NCBI GenBank assembly: GCA_019448385.1
Contig: JAGTXO010000058.1
Location: 62,001-126,000 of the forward strand
DNA length: 64,000 bases
Direction: 5' to 3'
Origin: Diacronema lutheri
Taxonomy: Eukaryota > Haptophyta > Pavlovophyceae > Pavlovales > Pavlovaceae
Positions within the stretch are counted from its first letter, which is position 1, and each line of letters begins with the position of its first letter. The position numbers and the translations under genes are program-made. Shown in pieces: positions 40,301 through 50,709 of this stretch. The notes beneath the pieces are model-generated. The model was not told where the DNA came from and ran no database searches. It saw nothing but the letters and a program-made list of their open reading frames with translations.

Positions 40301-43300
40301 GCCGTCCGTGTACGAAATGATGGCGGAGCTCGCCGGCCTGCCATCGCTGCGCGAGCTGCCCGCCAGCTCGGCCGGCGTGAGCGCCGGCGCGGTCGACGGC
40401 GCGGAGGGCGGGCGCGGCGCGTTTGGCCTCGTACGCGCGCTCGATGTGCTTGACGGCCCGCCCGGCCCGCGCGCGCCGCCGCTCACCGTCGAGCACGTGC
40501 GCGCGCTTCCGCAGCGCCTGTCCGTTTTTGAAATTTGCGCGGCGCTTCATCGCTTCCCGGCCGAGGCTGAGTTCGCCGTTGTCGTGACGGGCTGGCCGCG
40601 CGCGGACGGCGCGGCCGACGGCGTGAGCGGCGCGCAGCTCGCGTCGAGCGATGCTGTGGTCGCGCCTCCGCTTCTCCTTGGCTCGGTACAGCGCGCGCGG
40701 CTTGAGCGCCTCGTCGACGGCGAGCTCGACCGCGCGCGCGCGACGCTGCGCGCGCGCGGCGTGCGCGCGCGTGTCCCTCGCGCTGGCAGGAGCGGAGGCG
40801 AGGGCAGAGGCGAGGGCGGAGGCGAGGGCGGCGACAGCAGCAGTGATAGCGATGGCGGCGGCAGGGGCGAGTCCGGCGAGTCCGGTGGGTACGGTGGGTA
40901 CGGGTACGGCCGGCGTGGGCTCGCGGCGCGGCTGCCTCCCGCCGTTTCGCGGCTCTTCGCTGCGCTTGGCGGTGCGCGCCAGCGCCGGCGCCGGCGGGGG
41001 CTCAAGCTCGGCGCGGCGGACGCGAGCGAGCGCGAGCTCGCGTGCGCCGACTCGGCCTCCGAGCTCTTCGTCGCGACGGGCTCGAGCGCCACGCCCGTCA
41101 TCTCGCCGTCGGGCATTGCCGCGGCGTGGCCGAGCGTGCAGGCGAGTCCGGGCGGCCACGCGCAGGCGAGTCCGGGCGGCCACGCGCTCGAGCCAGCGAT
41201 GGCCGCCGAGACGCTGCGCGCGCCCGCGCCCGCGGGCGGCGGGTGCGTCGACTTGGCCGTCGGCGGCGACGGCCGGGCCAGCTCGCCGTCGCTTCGTCCC
41301 GCCTCGCTCGTCGGCGGCGACGGCCGGGCCAGCTCGCCGTCGCTTCGTCCCGCCTCGCTCGTCGCGGCGACGGCCGGGCCAGCTCGCCGTCGCTTCGTCC
41401 CGCCTCGCTCGTCGGCGGCGACGGTCGCGGCCGCGGCGAGCGCCGCCGTCGCCACCGTCGTGGCCGTCGCCGAGCGCGGCGGGGTTGCGGCGGCGGCCGC
41501 GGCCGCGCGGCCGCGGCGGCGCAAGCGGCGCGCTTTTGAAACGTTTGAAAAGAGGCGCGCTTGCTACGCAGCGGCGGACGGCGGCACGACCGCCGCGTCG
41601 GCCGCGAGCGACGACGAGGTGGACGACGACGACGAAGAAGGTCGTGATGACGGTCGTGATGACGGTCGCGACGAAGGCCAAGGCCAAGGCCAAGGCCAAG
41701 GCGGTGGTGCTGGGGAGGCCGACGACTGGGCGGTGGTTGGCAGCGTTGCGACGGCAGCGGCGCCCGTCCGCGCTTCGGGCGCGGGCGTCGAGTCACCGCG
41801 CGATGGGGTGAGGGCGGGCGATGACATCGCTCCTACAGCGGTTGGGCGCCACGTGGGCGAAAGCACCGTGGACGAGCGCGTCGCGTCGCAGCTGCATGCG
41901 GCAGCTGCTCCGCCCGCCCTGCCACCGCCACCGCCCATGCCGCCGCCACCGCCGCCACCGCCGCAGTCGCCGCCTTCTCGCGAGCCGCTGCGGGCCGCCG
42001 AGGGCGGTTGCTGCGCGCCGCACGCCTTTCAAAACGACGCGGCCGCCATCGTGGATATTGCCGACCCTGGGGGGTGCGTGCCTTTTGATTTGGGCGCGCC
42101 GGTTGGCATGCCCGTTGGCTTCTTCGCGCCTCTGCCGGGCGAAGTGCCCGTGCCCACGCCGGCAGGCGCAGGCGCTGGCGCGCGATGCGAGGGCGCACGC
42201 GCAGGCGCAGCGGCGCTGCCGGCCGTAACGGCCGTAACGGCCGTAACGGCCGGCGCCGAGTGCGCGGGCGCAGCGGCACCCTGTGCGGCTGGTGGTGCGT
42301 GCGGCGCGGGTCCCAACGGCTCGGCGGCGGCCATTACGGACGTTACGGCCGTTACGGCCGTTACGGACGCGAGCATCGGGGCGCCGCCGGTGCCTCGGCT
42401 GGCAGCGCAGGCCGAGCAGGCACCAGCCGCGCAGCATCATCATCGCTACGACCTGCACGATGGCAGCTACGACCTGCACGATGGCTGCGCTGGGGCAGCG
42501 GCGGGCGGCGAGGAGCGCGAGGCGCTCGCGCCGCCGCCGTTTGCACCGCCGCCGCCGCCACCGGCGGCGGCGTCGCCACCCGCCCTCGCGCCACCGGCGT
42601 TCGCCGTGCCGCCGCCGCCCACCCAGCCGCCGCCGCCGCCGCCGCCATCTGCGCCGCCCGGTCCCTCGCCGCCGCCGCCACAACCGCCGCAGTCGTCGTC
42701 GTCGCCACCTCCGCGCAGCTGCGCTCGGGCCGGTGCCGCCGCTCCGCCCAGCTGCGCTCGGGCCGGTGCCGCAGCTCCGCCGCCCGCCGCCGCGCCGCCG
42801 CCGCCGCGCGCGCCGCCGCCGTCGCAGCGCGCGCCATCGCCGCAAGAGCGCGCGCCTGACCTTGTGCGTGCGTGCGTCGGCGGTCCATTCGTTACGGTCC
42901 ATGAGGTGGCGCGCGCACACCGCTTCGCGCCCGCGACGGTTGGGCTGCTGCGGCGCGCGCTCGTGCTGCTCGTCGCCGCGGACGACGGGCGGCTGCCCTC
43001 CGCCGAGTGTGGCGACGGACAGCTGTTCAGTGTGGGGTTTGAGGATGGCGCCTCACTGGGCGCTAGCGGCGATACGAGCGATGGCGGCGGCAATGGCGGC
43101 AATGGCGGCAATGGCGGCAATGGCGGCAATGGCGCGGGGCATGGCGCCGACGAGGTCTCGTCCGCGCCCGTTGCCGCACACGCTGGCGAGGCAGCGGGCG
43201 GGGAGGACGCGCTCGGCGACGCTGTCTCCGCCGACCGCCTCGTTGAGCCGACGCGCACGGACGGCGGCACGGCGACGACCCGCGCGCGCGCCACGCCCGC

Positions 43301-43604
43301 CGCAAGCGGCGCGAGCGCGGGCGCATCGGACGCGCGTCCGGTCGCCGTGCTCAACCCGTCGCCCGCGCAGGTCGTCGCGGCCGCGCCACTCGCGCAGCTG
43401 CACGTGCTCTTCGCGATGCTCGGCCTTGCGCACGTGTACGTCACGGACTGCGGCGAGCTGCTCGGGCAGATCTCGCGGGAGCAGCTCGTGGCGAAGCTCG
43501 ACGCGCTGGTCGGGGAGGTGCTTGGCCGCGCTGAGAGTGAAGAAGACGGGCGTGTGGAGACGGTCGAGGCGGCTGCCAGGCCCCGTACGCCAGCCGCGCT
43601 GTAA
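35491..43604 (+). CDS. CLC: CLC chloride channel / Cl-/H+ antiporter with giant insertion
   Basis: Six exons: 35491-36254, 36428-36630, 37143-37279, 37432-37563, 38837-39438, 39866-43604; about 1858 residues, all junctions in phase. CLC proteins move Cl- (or swap it for H+) across membranes as dimers. Signatures in order: GSGIPVLRAVLSGAVLDSHL (anion site; Val replaces the usual Glu of GSGIPE), GKEGPFVH with the gating Glu, FGSPFGGVLFSIE, FNGELLLFALLGIVGGFSGG, CAIPVGVFTPVFTAGAAGGR, AVTQTVSPAVIIFELTG. CBS1 follows at LTVEHVRALPQRLSVFEICA. CBS2 lies at the very end (LAQLHVLFAMLGLAHVYVTD). Between them is an insertion of roughly 900 residues, disordered and rich in Ala, Pro, Gly and acidic runs. 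Usual CLC length is 700-900. A donor-like GTAAGT overlaps the stop codon. Confidence 0.92.
36680..37025. repeat. 15-bp minisatellite x23, CLC intron 2
   Basis: About 23 copies of GGCAATGGCTGCCAG with variants GGCAATGGCTGCACG and GGCAATGGCTGCAAG in runs of three. The ordered variant blocks point to segmental amplification. Confidence 0.95.
37745..38560. repeat. 23-bp minisatellite x~34, CLC intron 4
   Basis: About 34 copies of a 23-bp unit TGATGGCCTTTTGCTGCCTG.. with alternating variants (CCACTCGCTGCTT, CCTTCTGCTGCCT, CCTTTTGCTGCCT). It fills most of intron 4 (37564-38836). Variants alternate in patterned order, so the array has higher-order structure. Confidence 0.95.
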
Positions 43605-43646
43605 GTCCCACGGGCCACGGCATCCCCAACCGATTCGACGTGTAAC

Positions 43647-46600
43647 ATGCTTCGTAACCGCCGTCCCGTTCGGAAAACGCCGCGGATAATAATGGACATC
43701 CGAAGCAGCACGTACGCGCTCGCAGCGGTGCTGCCGGCCGCGGCGTACGTGCTGCTCTTCACTGACAACGTCGGGTATGGCGCTGCCATTTCGGCGGCCT
43801 TTGCCGGCTCGGAACGCGCGAGCCGCACCGCGGTCGGCGCGGCGGTCGGATGCTGCGCTGCGGCGTGGGCGGTGCGCGCGCACGCGCGCCGGGCGCGTGT
43901 GCGGATGCCGGTGCTGCTCGCACTCGGCGTGGCGCTCGTATGCGCCGCCGCCGGAGCGCAGCGGTGGCTCGTCCTGGCGCCGCTCGCCCTCTACGCCGCA
44001 ATCCTGCCGGTGGCCGTCGTCGGCGCGCGCGCCGCGGCCGACGCGCTCGCACCGCGCGAGCGCGATGGCGCGCGCTCGTGGCTGCGCGCCGCGTGGCGCC
44101 TCGCGCTCGCGCGTGCCGGCATTCTGGTCATCCTCTTTGCCAGCGTCGAGCTTGCGCGCGCACGAGCGCGCGGGGCCGCGCGCGCGCTGGACGGCGCACG
44201 GACGGGCGTGGCCGACGGCCAGCTCGCGACTGCCGCTGCGTTCACGCAACTGGGTGCTGCGGCTGCCGCCCGCGCGCATGGTGCTCGGCGCGTCGCGCGC
44301 GCGCGTGCGGGCCGCGCGGTGAGATCACCGCCACCGCCGCTGTCGCCGCCGCCCGCACCGCCGCCCACCCCGGCCTCGGCGCACGCGCGCGACGCCACGC
44401 GTACGGCGCCTCGCCTGCGGCTTGGGGTGTTTGGCGGTGCCTTCTATGAGCGCACGCGCGGGGGCGACTACGAGCGCACGCGCGGGGGCGACTACGAGCG
44501 CACGCGCGGGGGCGACGTGGCGTACAGCGGCGAGCACGGCAACAGGACATCGGCCAACGAGGTGGTCAGCGCTGCCGCTGCCGACGGCGCTGGTGGCAGC
44601 GGCGCGCGCGGCGATGGGCGGAGCGCGCCGCGTTCGACGCGCGCGCCGAGCGGCGCGCCGCACTGCGCGCCGGCGGACGCGGCGTGCGCACGCCGCCTCG
44701 TCGGCCGATTTGGCGCGCTCCTTGTCGGCGTCGCCATCGAGCCTCCGTTTAGCGCGCTGCTCTTCGCCATCGCCGATCCGCCCGCGCTCGACGACGCGCC
44801 CGGCTCGCCGGCGCGCGCGCGCGCGTCGTGCGCGCGCGCGCCGTGGCCGGGGCCGCGCACGCCTCAGCTCGCGCTGCTGGTGGCGCTGGTCGTGGCGCTC
44901 GCGCTCGCGTACGCGTGCGCGTGGGGCGCTGCCGAGCTCGTGGGCGCGGGCGCGCTCTGGGCGCATAGCCTCGTCGCGCTGGGTGGCGCGCAGGTGGTTG
45001 GCTGTGCCGGCGCTCTCGCGCTGTGCGCGGGTCCGGACGCGGGTCCGGGTGCGGGCGAGGGTCCGGGTGCGGGCGAGGGTCCGGGTGCGGGCGAGGGTCC
45101 GGGTGCGGGCGAGGGTCCGGGTCCGGGCGCGCGTCCGGGCGCGGGTCCGGGCGCGGGCGCGGATGATGCGATGGTGGACTGCGTGATTGGCGAGGCTGCG
45201 GATGGCGCAGAGGCGGGCGCGGCTGCGTCGGCGGCGCGGCGCGACACGCCAGCCATTGCTGGCCGCTTGCCGGTCGGCAGCACGGCGTCGGCGCGCGCGC
45301 GCTTCGCTCCGGCGCTGCGCGCGCCCGCCGCGCAGCGCTGCGACGCTCGGCTCGGCGGCGCGGGCCTGGCGGGCGGCCGTTGCACTTGCGACCGCGACGG
45401 TAACGCGCCAGGCGGGCCTGGCGTGTCCGACATCGACCAGTCGGACGATTCCGACAGCGGCGTGTCGGAGCTTTCCGACGAGTGGCTCAGCGCGCGCGGT
45501 AGAAGCCCGGCACCGCGCGCCTCAGCCGATAGCAATCGCGGCCGGGCCTCCCCGGCGCGCGACGCGCGGCGCACGCGCGGCGCTGACGGCGGCGCCGGCG
45601 CCGGCGCCGGCGCCGGCGCGCCGCCGGGGCGTTGGGGCGCGTGCCGCATCTTCTCGGCAACTTCCGGAAGTTTCTCGGAATGGGCGCTGGCGGCTGTGCT
45701 CGTCAGCCCAGCGGCGCCGCTGCTCGGCGCGTACGCCGGCGCGCACGCGCTGCGCTCGCGCGTCGAGCGCGCGCTGGGCTGCGCGCCCGTACGCTCGCGT
45801 GCGCCGTGCGTCACGCGACCGCAGCCGGACATGTCCGGCGCCCCGCGTCAGGGCGCGGGGGGCGCCGCTGCCGCGCGCGCGAGGCACCGGACGCGACCGG
45901 ATCGGTCGGACGGCATCACGGACGGCGTTACGGACTGGCTGGAGCGCTTGGCGCTCGACTTTGCGGGCCGCGGGTCCAGCGGCTCGCGCGAGTCCGGCAG
46001 CTCGCGCGAGTCCAGTGGCTTGCGCGGTGGTCCGGGCCGAGCGAGCGGCAAAGGCGACGCCGCGCAAAAGGGCGGCGGTCGCGACGGCGCGCGCGGCGGC
46101 GGCGGCGGCGGCTGCGCGGACGGCGGCGGCTGCGGCGCGCGTCACGCGCGCGCGCGTCCTCCGCGCGCGCGCGCGCCGCGCGGCGTCACTGGCGGCGACG
46201 GCACCGACGGCCCGCCGGGCGTTGACTGGGCGTCGGTGTTTTCAAAAGCGGTGCAGTTGCAACTCGGCTACGTCACCATCGACGTTGGCGTCGGCCGGCT
46301 GACCGCTCTTGCGCTTGCGAGCCTCTCTCGAGCCATTGTGGGCCTGCCGCTGGTGCCGACGGCGGCCGTGTACGCGCTCGCTTCAATCGGAATGTTCCTC
46401 CTACCGCCCGTGCCAGGTGCGCAGTCCGGGAGCGGGCGCGCAGTCCGGGAGCGGGCGCGCTGTCCGGGAGCGGGCGCGCTGTCCGGGAGCGGGTGCGCTG
46501 TCCGGGAGCGGGCGCGCTGTCCGGGAGCGGAGCAGCGCTGTCCGGGAGCGGAGCAGCGCTGTCCGGGAGCGGAGCAGCGCTGTCCGGGAGCGGAGCAGCG

Positions 46601-49600
46601 CTGCGCGGCTCAGCGGGGGGCGAGCGGCGTGTCAGCATCGGCTGCCAGGCGGGGGGCGAGCGGCGTGTCAGCATTGGCTGCCAGGCGGGGGGCGAGCGGC
46701 GTGTCAGCATCGGCTGCCAGGCGGGGCGGCTCCCGCCCCCGCCACACGCGCGCGCGCATTCTGCACGCGCACGGCCTGCGCGCGCGGCCTGCGCGCATGT
46801 GCCGCGTGCCATGCTGACTGCCCCCTCCACCTCCTGCCCCCCCCCCCCCCCCCCCGGCCCCTACCCCCCCCCCCCCCCCTTTCCCCCCCCAAACCCCGCC
46901 CCCAACCCAACCCCCGAACCCAACCCCACCAGGCGTGCCCGTATACGTGACCGGTGGGTTTGTCATCACGCTTGCAGGCCGTAACAGCCTCGGCTTCTGG
47001 CCGTCCCTCCTCGTTGCGATCGGGCTTGGCCTGGCGCTCAAGCTCATTGCCGTGACGCTGCAGCAACAGTGCATCGGGCGCTCCCTTGCGAGCTGTGTGT
47101 CCGTCCGTGCGCTCGTTCGTGTCAACTCGGACGAGACGCGTGCGATCCGCAGAATCCTTGCGACGCGCGGGCTGAGCGCGCGGAAGGTGCGCGCCGCGCA
47201 GTGGCGTTGGTGCCAGTCAACTGGTCATTGCGCGTGCGCCCTTTTTTGAAACGGGCCTTTGTTGAAAAGGGGGAAAGGGGGATGGAGGGGGGAAGGGCAC
47301 CTGGGAATCGCGCGCCACGCGCTGCCACGCCGACCTGCCACGCCACGCGCTGCCACGCCGTCCTGGCAGGTCGCCGTGCTCGTCGGCGGCCCCGACTGGC
47401 CCACCTCCGTCCTCGCCGGCATTTTGCGCATTAGCCTTTTCCAGTGCCTTCTCGGAACTCTCCCCGCCGTCTGCTTCATCACGCCGCTCTGCCTCGCCGG
47501 CGCGTTCGCCTCGCCCGGCGCGCCCGTTCCCGAGGCCCTGCGCCGCGTGACGCTCGGCGCCGCGTCGTTCGTCGCGACGGCGCCGCTGATCGCCGCGAGC
47601 GTCGTTGTCGCGCGCGCGGTGCGCGAGGCGAGTCCGGCGAGCCGTGCGGCGACGACGCCTGAGTCCGGGGCGGCGGGTGTGGTGAGCCGTGCGGCGACGG
47701 CGTTTGAGTCCGGGGCGGCGGGTGTGGTGAGCCGTGCGGCGACGGCGTTTGAGTCCGGGGCGGCGGGTGTGGTGAGCCACGCGCGCGCCGGGCCCTGTGC
47801 CAACGCCGCGGCGGGCGCGTCAATGTGTGCAGCAGATGGTGGCAGCGGGGGCGACGCGGCTGCAGATGGTGGCAGCGGGGGCGACGCGGCTGCAGATGGT
47901 GGCAGCGGGGGCGACGCGGCTGCAGATGGTGGCAGCGGGGGCGACGCGGCTGCAGATCGTGGCAGCGGGGGCGACGTGGCTGCAGATGGTGGCAGCGGGG
48001 GCGACGCGGCTGCAGATGGTGGCAGCGGGGGCGACGTGGCTGCAGATGGTGGCAGCGGGGGCGACGCGGCTGCAGATGGTGGCAGCGGGGGCGACGCGGA
48101 GGGCCCAGCCGGGCAGTGCACGGTGGACTGGGACGTGGAGGAGGTTGAGCGAAGCGGTGCCCTCCAATCGGCCCTCTTCCGCGCGGCGACGCACTGGCAC
48201 CGCGCAGCCGCGCACACGGTCGTCGTGCGCGCAACGGCCGCGCGCGGCGCGCTCGCGTGCGCGCTGCCCGAGCCGCTGCCGCCGCTTCCGGCCATCGCGC
48301 GCGTTCTGCTCGTCGTCGGCTGGGCGTGCGCGCTCGCATGCGTGCTGCTGCTTGGCGGTGCGGGCGGGCGCTGCTTTGCCGACTTTGGCCTCGGCGATTC
48401 TGTCGCGGAGACGCTCGACGGTAACGTGCGTGCGGTGACGCCGCGCTGTGCAGCGCACGCGCAACGCGTCACGCATGCGCAACGCGTCACGCACGCGCAA
48501 CGCGTCACGCATGCGCAACGCGTCACGCATGCGCAACGCGTCACGCATGCGCAACGCGTCACGCATGCGCAACGCGTCACGCATGCGCAACGCGTCACGC
48601 ACGCGCAACGCGTCACGCACGCGCAAATGCGAGCGCCGTGCACCGTGCATGCGGTGCATGCGCGGTGCACATGAGTCCGGTGCACATGAGTCCGGTGCAC
48701 ATGAGTCCGGTGCACACGACTCCGGTGCACACGACTCCGGTGCACATGAGTCCGGTGCACGGCCTCCGCGCGATCATCGGCCGTCCGTCCACGCGCGCGC
48801 GCGCGCGCCTGCGATTTGACCGCGCGTTCACCGCGAGTGCGCGCCGTCCGGACGCCGCCGACGCCTCGCCCGCCGCGCAGCCGCTGAACGTCGTGCGTGC
48901 GCTCGGGTGGGTTGCGCTCGCGCTGCACGCGGTGTCGGTCTGCGCGTGGCTCACGTTTGTCGCGTGGGGCCGGCAGCAGGCGCGGCTGCTTGAAGCGAGC
49001 CTCGATGGCGTCGAGTGGGCGCCCGTTGCTAATATCGCCGCCGCGTTTGAAAAAGGGCGTGGTTGCGACAAGCGAGGCATGGCGGCGGGAATGCCAAGCG
49101 ACACGCACGTCGCGAGGCGACGCGCTCGCAGCCCGAGCGGCGAGGGGCCGCAGTGGCACGACGCGCGTGGCAGCTTTGCCGCGGCCGACGCAGGCGCCGA
49201 GCGAGCGACGGCGAGCGGCCCACCAGCGCGCCACGCGGAAAGCGCTGGCCAATGGCTGCCAGCGCGCCACGCGGAAAGCGCTGGCCAATGGCTGCCTGCG
49301 CGCCACGCGGAAAGCGCTGGCCAATGGCTACCAGCGCGCCACGCGGAAAGCGCTGGCCAATGGCTGCCTGCGCGCCACGCGGAAAGCGCTGGCCAATGGC
49401 TGCCTGCGCGCCACGCGGAAAGCGCTGGCCAATGGCTGCCTGCGCGCCACGCGGAAAGCGCTGGCCAATGGCTGCCTGCGCGCCACGCGGAAAGCGCTGG
49501 CCAATGGCTGCCAGCGCGCCACGCGGAAAGCGCTGGCCAATGGCTGCCTGCGCGCCACGCGGAAAGCGCTGGCCAATGGCTGCCTGCGCGCCACGCGGAA

Positions 49601-50197
49601 AGCGCTGGCAAATGGCTACCAGCGCGCCACGCGGAAAGCGCTGGCCAATGGCTGCCTGCGCGCCACGCGGAAAGCGCTGGCCAATGGCTGCCTGCGCGCC
49701 ACGCGGAAAGCGCTGGCCAATGGCTGCCTGCGCGCCACGCGGAAAGCGCTGGCCAATGGCTGCCAGCGCGCCACGCGGAAAGCGCTGGCCAATGGCTGCC
49801 TGCGCGCCACGCGGAAAGCGCTGGCCAATGGCTGCCTGCGCGCCACGCGGAAAGCGCTGGCCAATGGCTGCGCTCGCGGCCATGGCGGCCGGCCGCGCAA
49901 GTCGGCGCATGCGCGACGCAGGGGTCGGCGCGCGGTAGCGTCGGCGGTCGCATGGGGGGGTTGGACGGCGTCGGCGCTGCGACTGCCCCAGGTGGCGTTG
50001 GACACTCGGACTTCCACTCGGACTTCCTCTCGGACTTCCACTCGGACTTCCACTCGGACTTCCATCCGGACTTCCCGTCAGACATTTTCTCGGACTCCAC
50101 GATTGGCCGAGCGCGCAGTGTGCGCGGCAAGAACGACCGCGACGTCAGCTGCACCGGCCGCCCATCGCGGGCATCCGCGTGCGTCACAATGGTGTGA
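43647..50197 (+). CDS. Large multipass membrane protein, family not identified
   Basis: Exons 43647-46416, 46933-47186, 47370-48426 and 48881 to about 50197; the first two junctions restore phase cleanly. Hydrophobic segments include YALAAVLPAAAYVLLF, VLLALGVALVCAAAG, LALLVALVVALALAYACAWG, FWPSLLVAIGLGLALKLIAV, SLFQCLLGTLPAVCFITPLC, ARVLLVVGWACALACVLLLG and NVVRALGWVALALHAVSVCA. The best conserved-looking piece is VLVGGPDWPTSVLAGILRIS, which recalls uncharacterised protist proteins of VTT/DedA-like appearance. Cytosolic loops hold GPGAGE, YERTRGGD, GSGGDAAADG and WLPARHAESAGQ repeats. The 3' end is uncertain: the last open stretch is mostly minisatellite and may be intron or UTR. Starts 42 bp after the CLC stop; a second Met is at 43692. 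Confidence 0.6.
45037..45155. repeat. GGTCCGGGTGCGGGCGAG 18-bp coding array
   Basis: About five copies encoding GPGAGE within exon 1 of the membrane protein; built from the GGTCCGGG core shared with RAD4 and BASS intron 1. Confidence 0.92.
46420..46727. repeat. Two minisatellites in intron 1 of the membrane-protein gene
   Basis: 46420-46600: units GTCCGGGAGCGGGCGCGC and GTCCGGGAGCGGAGCAGCGC. 46612-46727: three copies of a 37-38-bp unit containing GGCGAGCGGCGTGTCAGCAT. C-runs follow at 46838-46890 just before the acceptor at 46933. Confidence 0.92.
47836..48107. repeat. 30-bp coding minisatellite x9
   Basis: Nine copies of a 30-bp unit GGTGGCAGCGGGGGCGACGC.. encoding GSGGDAAADG in a loop of the membrane protein. 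Variants are single-base. Confidence 0.95.
48455..48762. repeat. 18-bp and 15-bp minisatellites
   Basis: 48455-48627: ten copies of GCAACGCGTCACGCATGC. 48661-48762: seven copies of GTGCACATGAGTCCG and GTGCACACGACTCCG. In my model both lie in an intron (48427-48880). Confidence 0.93.
49218..49866. repeat. 36-bp minisatellite x18
   Basis: Eighteen copies of a 36-bp unit containing GCGCCACGCGGAAAGCGCTG, 95% or more alike by eye. Unit length 3n leaves open frames on both strands (WLPARHAESAGQ and its shadows). Whether it is translated is unknown. Confidence 0.96.
50008..50078. repeat. TCGGACTTCCAC 12-bp array
   Basis: About six copies encoding Ser-Asp-Phe-His in the last open stretch of the membrane-protein gene. 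Confidence 0.9.
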
Positions 50198-50228
50198 GAC
50201 GTGTGACCAACAAAGTATGACTGTTACG

Positions 50229-50359
50229 ATGGGTCCAGGGAATGAGATTCAGATTTCGGGGCGAGGATTATTTAGTAGGATTATTTAGTACAGAATAATT
50301 ATTGCTTTTTCGCCCCCCGAAATTTCGCCCCGATATTTCGCCTCATTCCCTGGATGGGT
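50229..50359. mobile_element. 119-bp MITE with TIRs and 6-bp TSD
   Basis: Element 50235-50353 begins CCAGGGAATGAG and ends CTCATTCCCTGG, a perfect 12-bp terminal inverted repeat. Similarity continues inward (ATTTCGGGGCGA against TCGCCCCGATATTT). It is flanked on both sides by ATGGGT (50229-50234 and 50354-50359). The centre is AT-rich and contains AGGATTATTTAGTA twice. It has no coding capacity, so is a non-autonomous DNA element. It lies in the gap between the convergent membrane-protein and CXXC genes and may also act there as a hairpin. Confidence 0.85.
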
Positions 50360-50709
50360 CAATGGCTGGGCGCGCAGCCGCGCGGCCGCGTCCGCCCCCT
50401 CGGGCAGCAATCAGCATGCATGATTGTGATGACTTCAAGCGCAGTGCCAGTGCTTTCCCAACCTCTGCGCTGCACGCCCTGACAGCATGGGCTGCATGGC
50501 TCGCCGGCGGCGACTGCCGCACCGCGCACCGCACACCGCATCCGCCCAACAGGCCTCGCCGCGGTGCGAAACGGGCGGTTCGCATGCAAACAAGGCGCTC
50601 TGCGCGCGCCGCCAGGACCGACCCTCCCCTCCCCTCCCCTCCCTTTCTTTCTTTCTTTCTTTCTCCTTGGCCACGCGGCCACGTCGGCGCGCGCCGCGCC
50701 GGCCGCGCG
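50360..50709. other. Intergenic between MITE and CXXC gene
   Basis: About 350 bp, 3' flank of the minus-strand CXXC gene. It contains a TTTC tetramer run (CTTTCTTTCTTTCTTTCTCC near 50643-50665). No gene recognised. Confidence 0.4.

Noticed and set aside
40236-42920. Long minus-strand open frames opposite the CLC gene
   Set aside because: Arg/Ala/Pro-rich antisense shadows; the + frame has CLC and CBS motifs.
48455-48762. CRISPR-like array
   Set aside because: Units are contiguous with no spacers; ordinary minisatellites in a eukaryotic gene.
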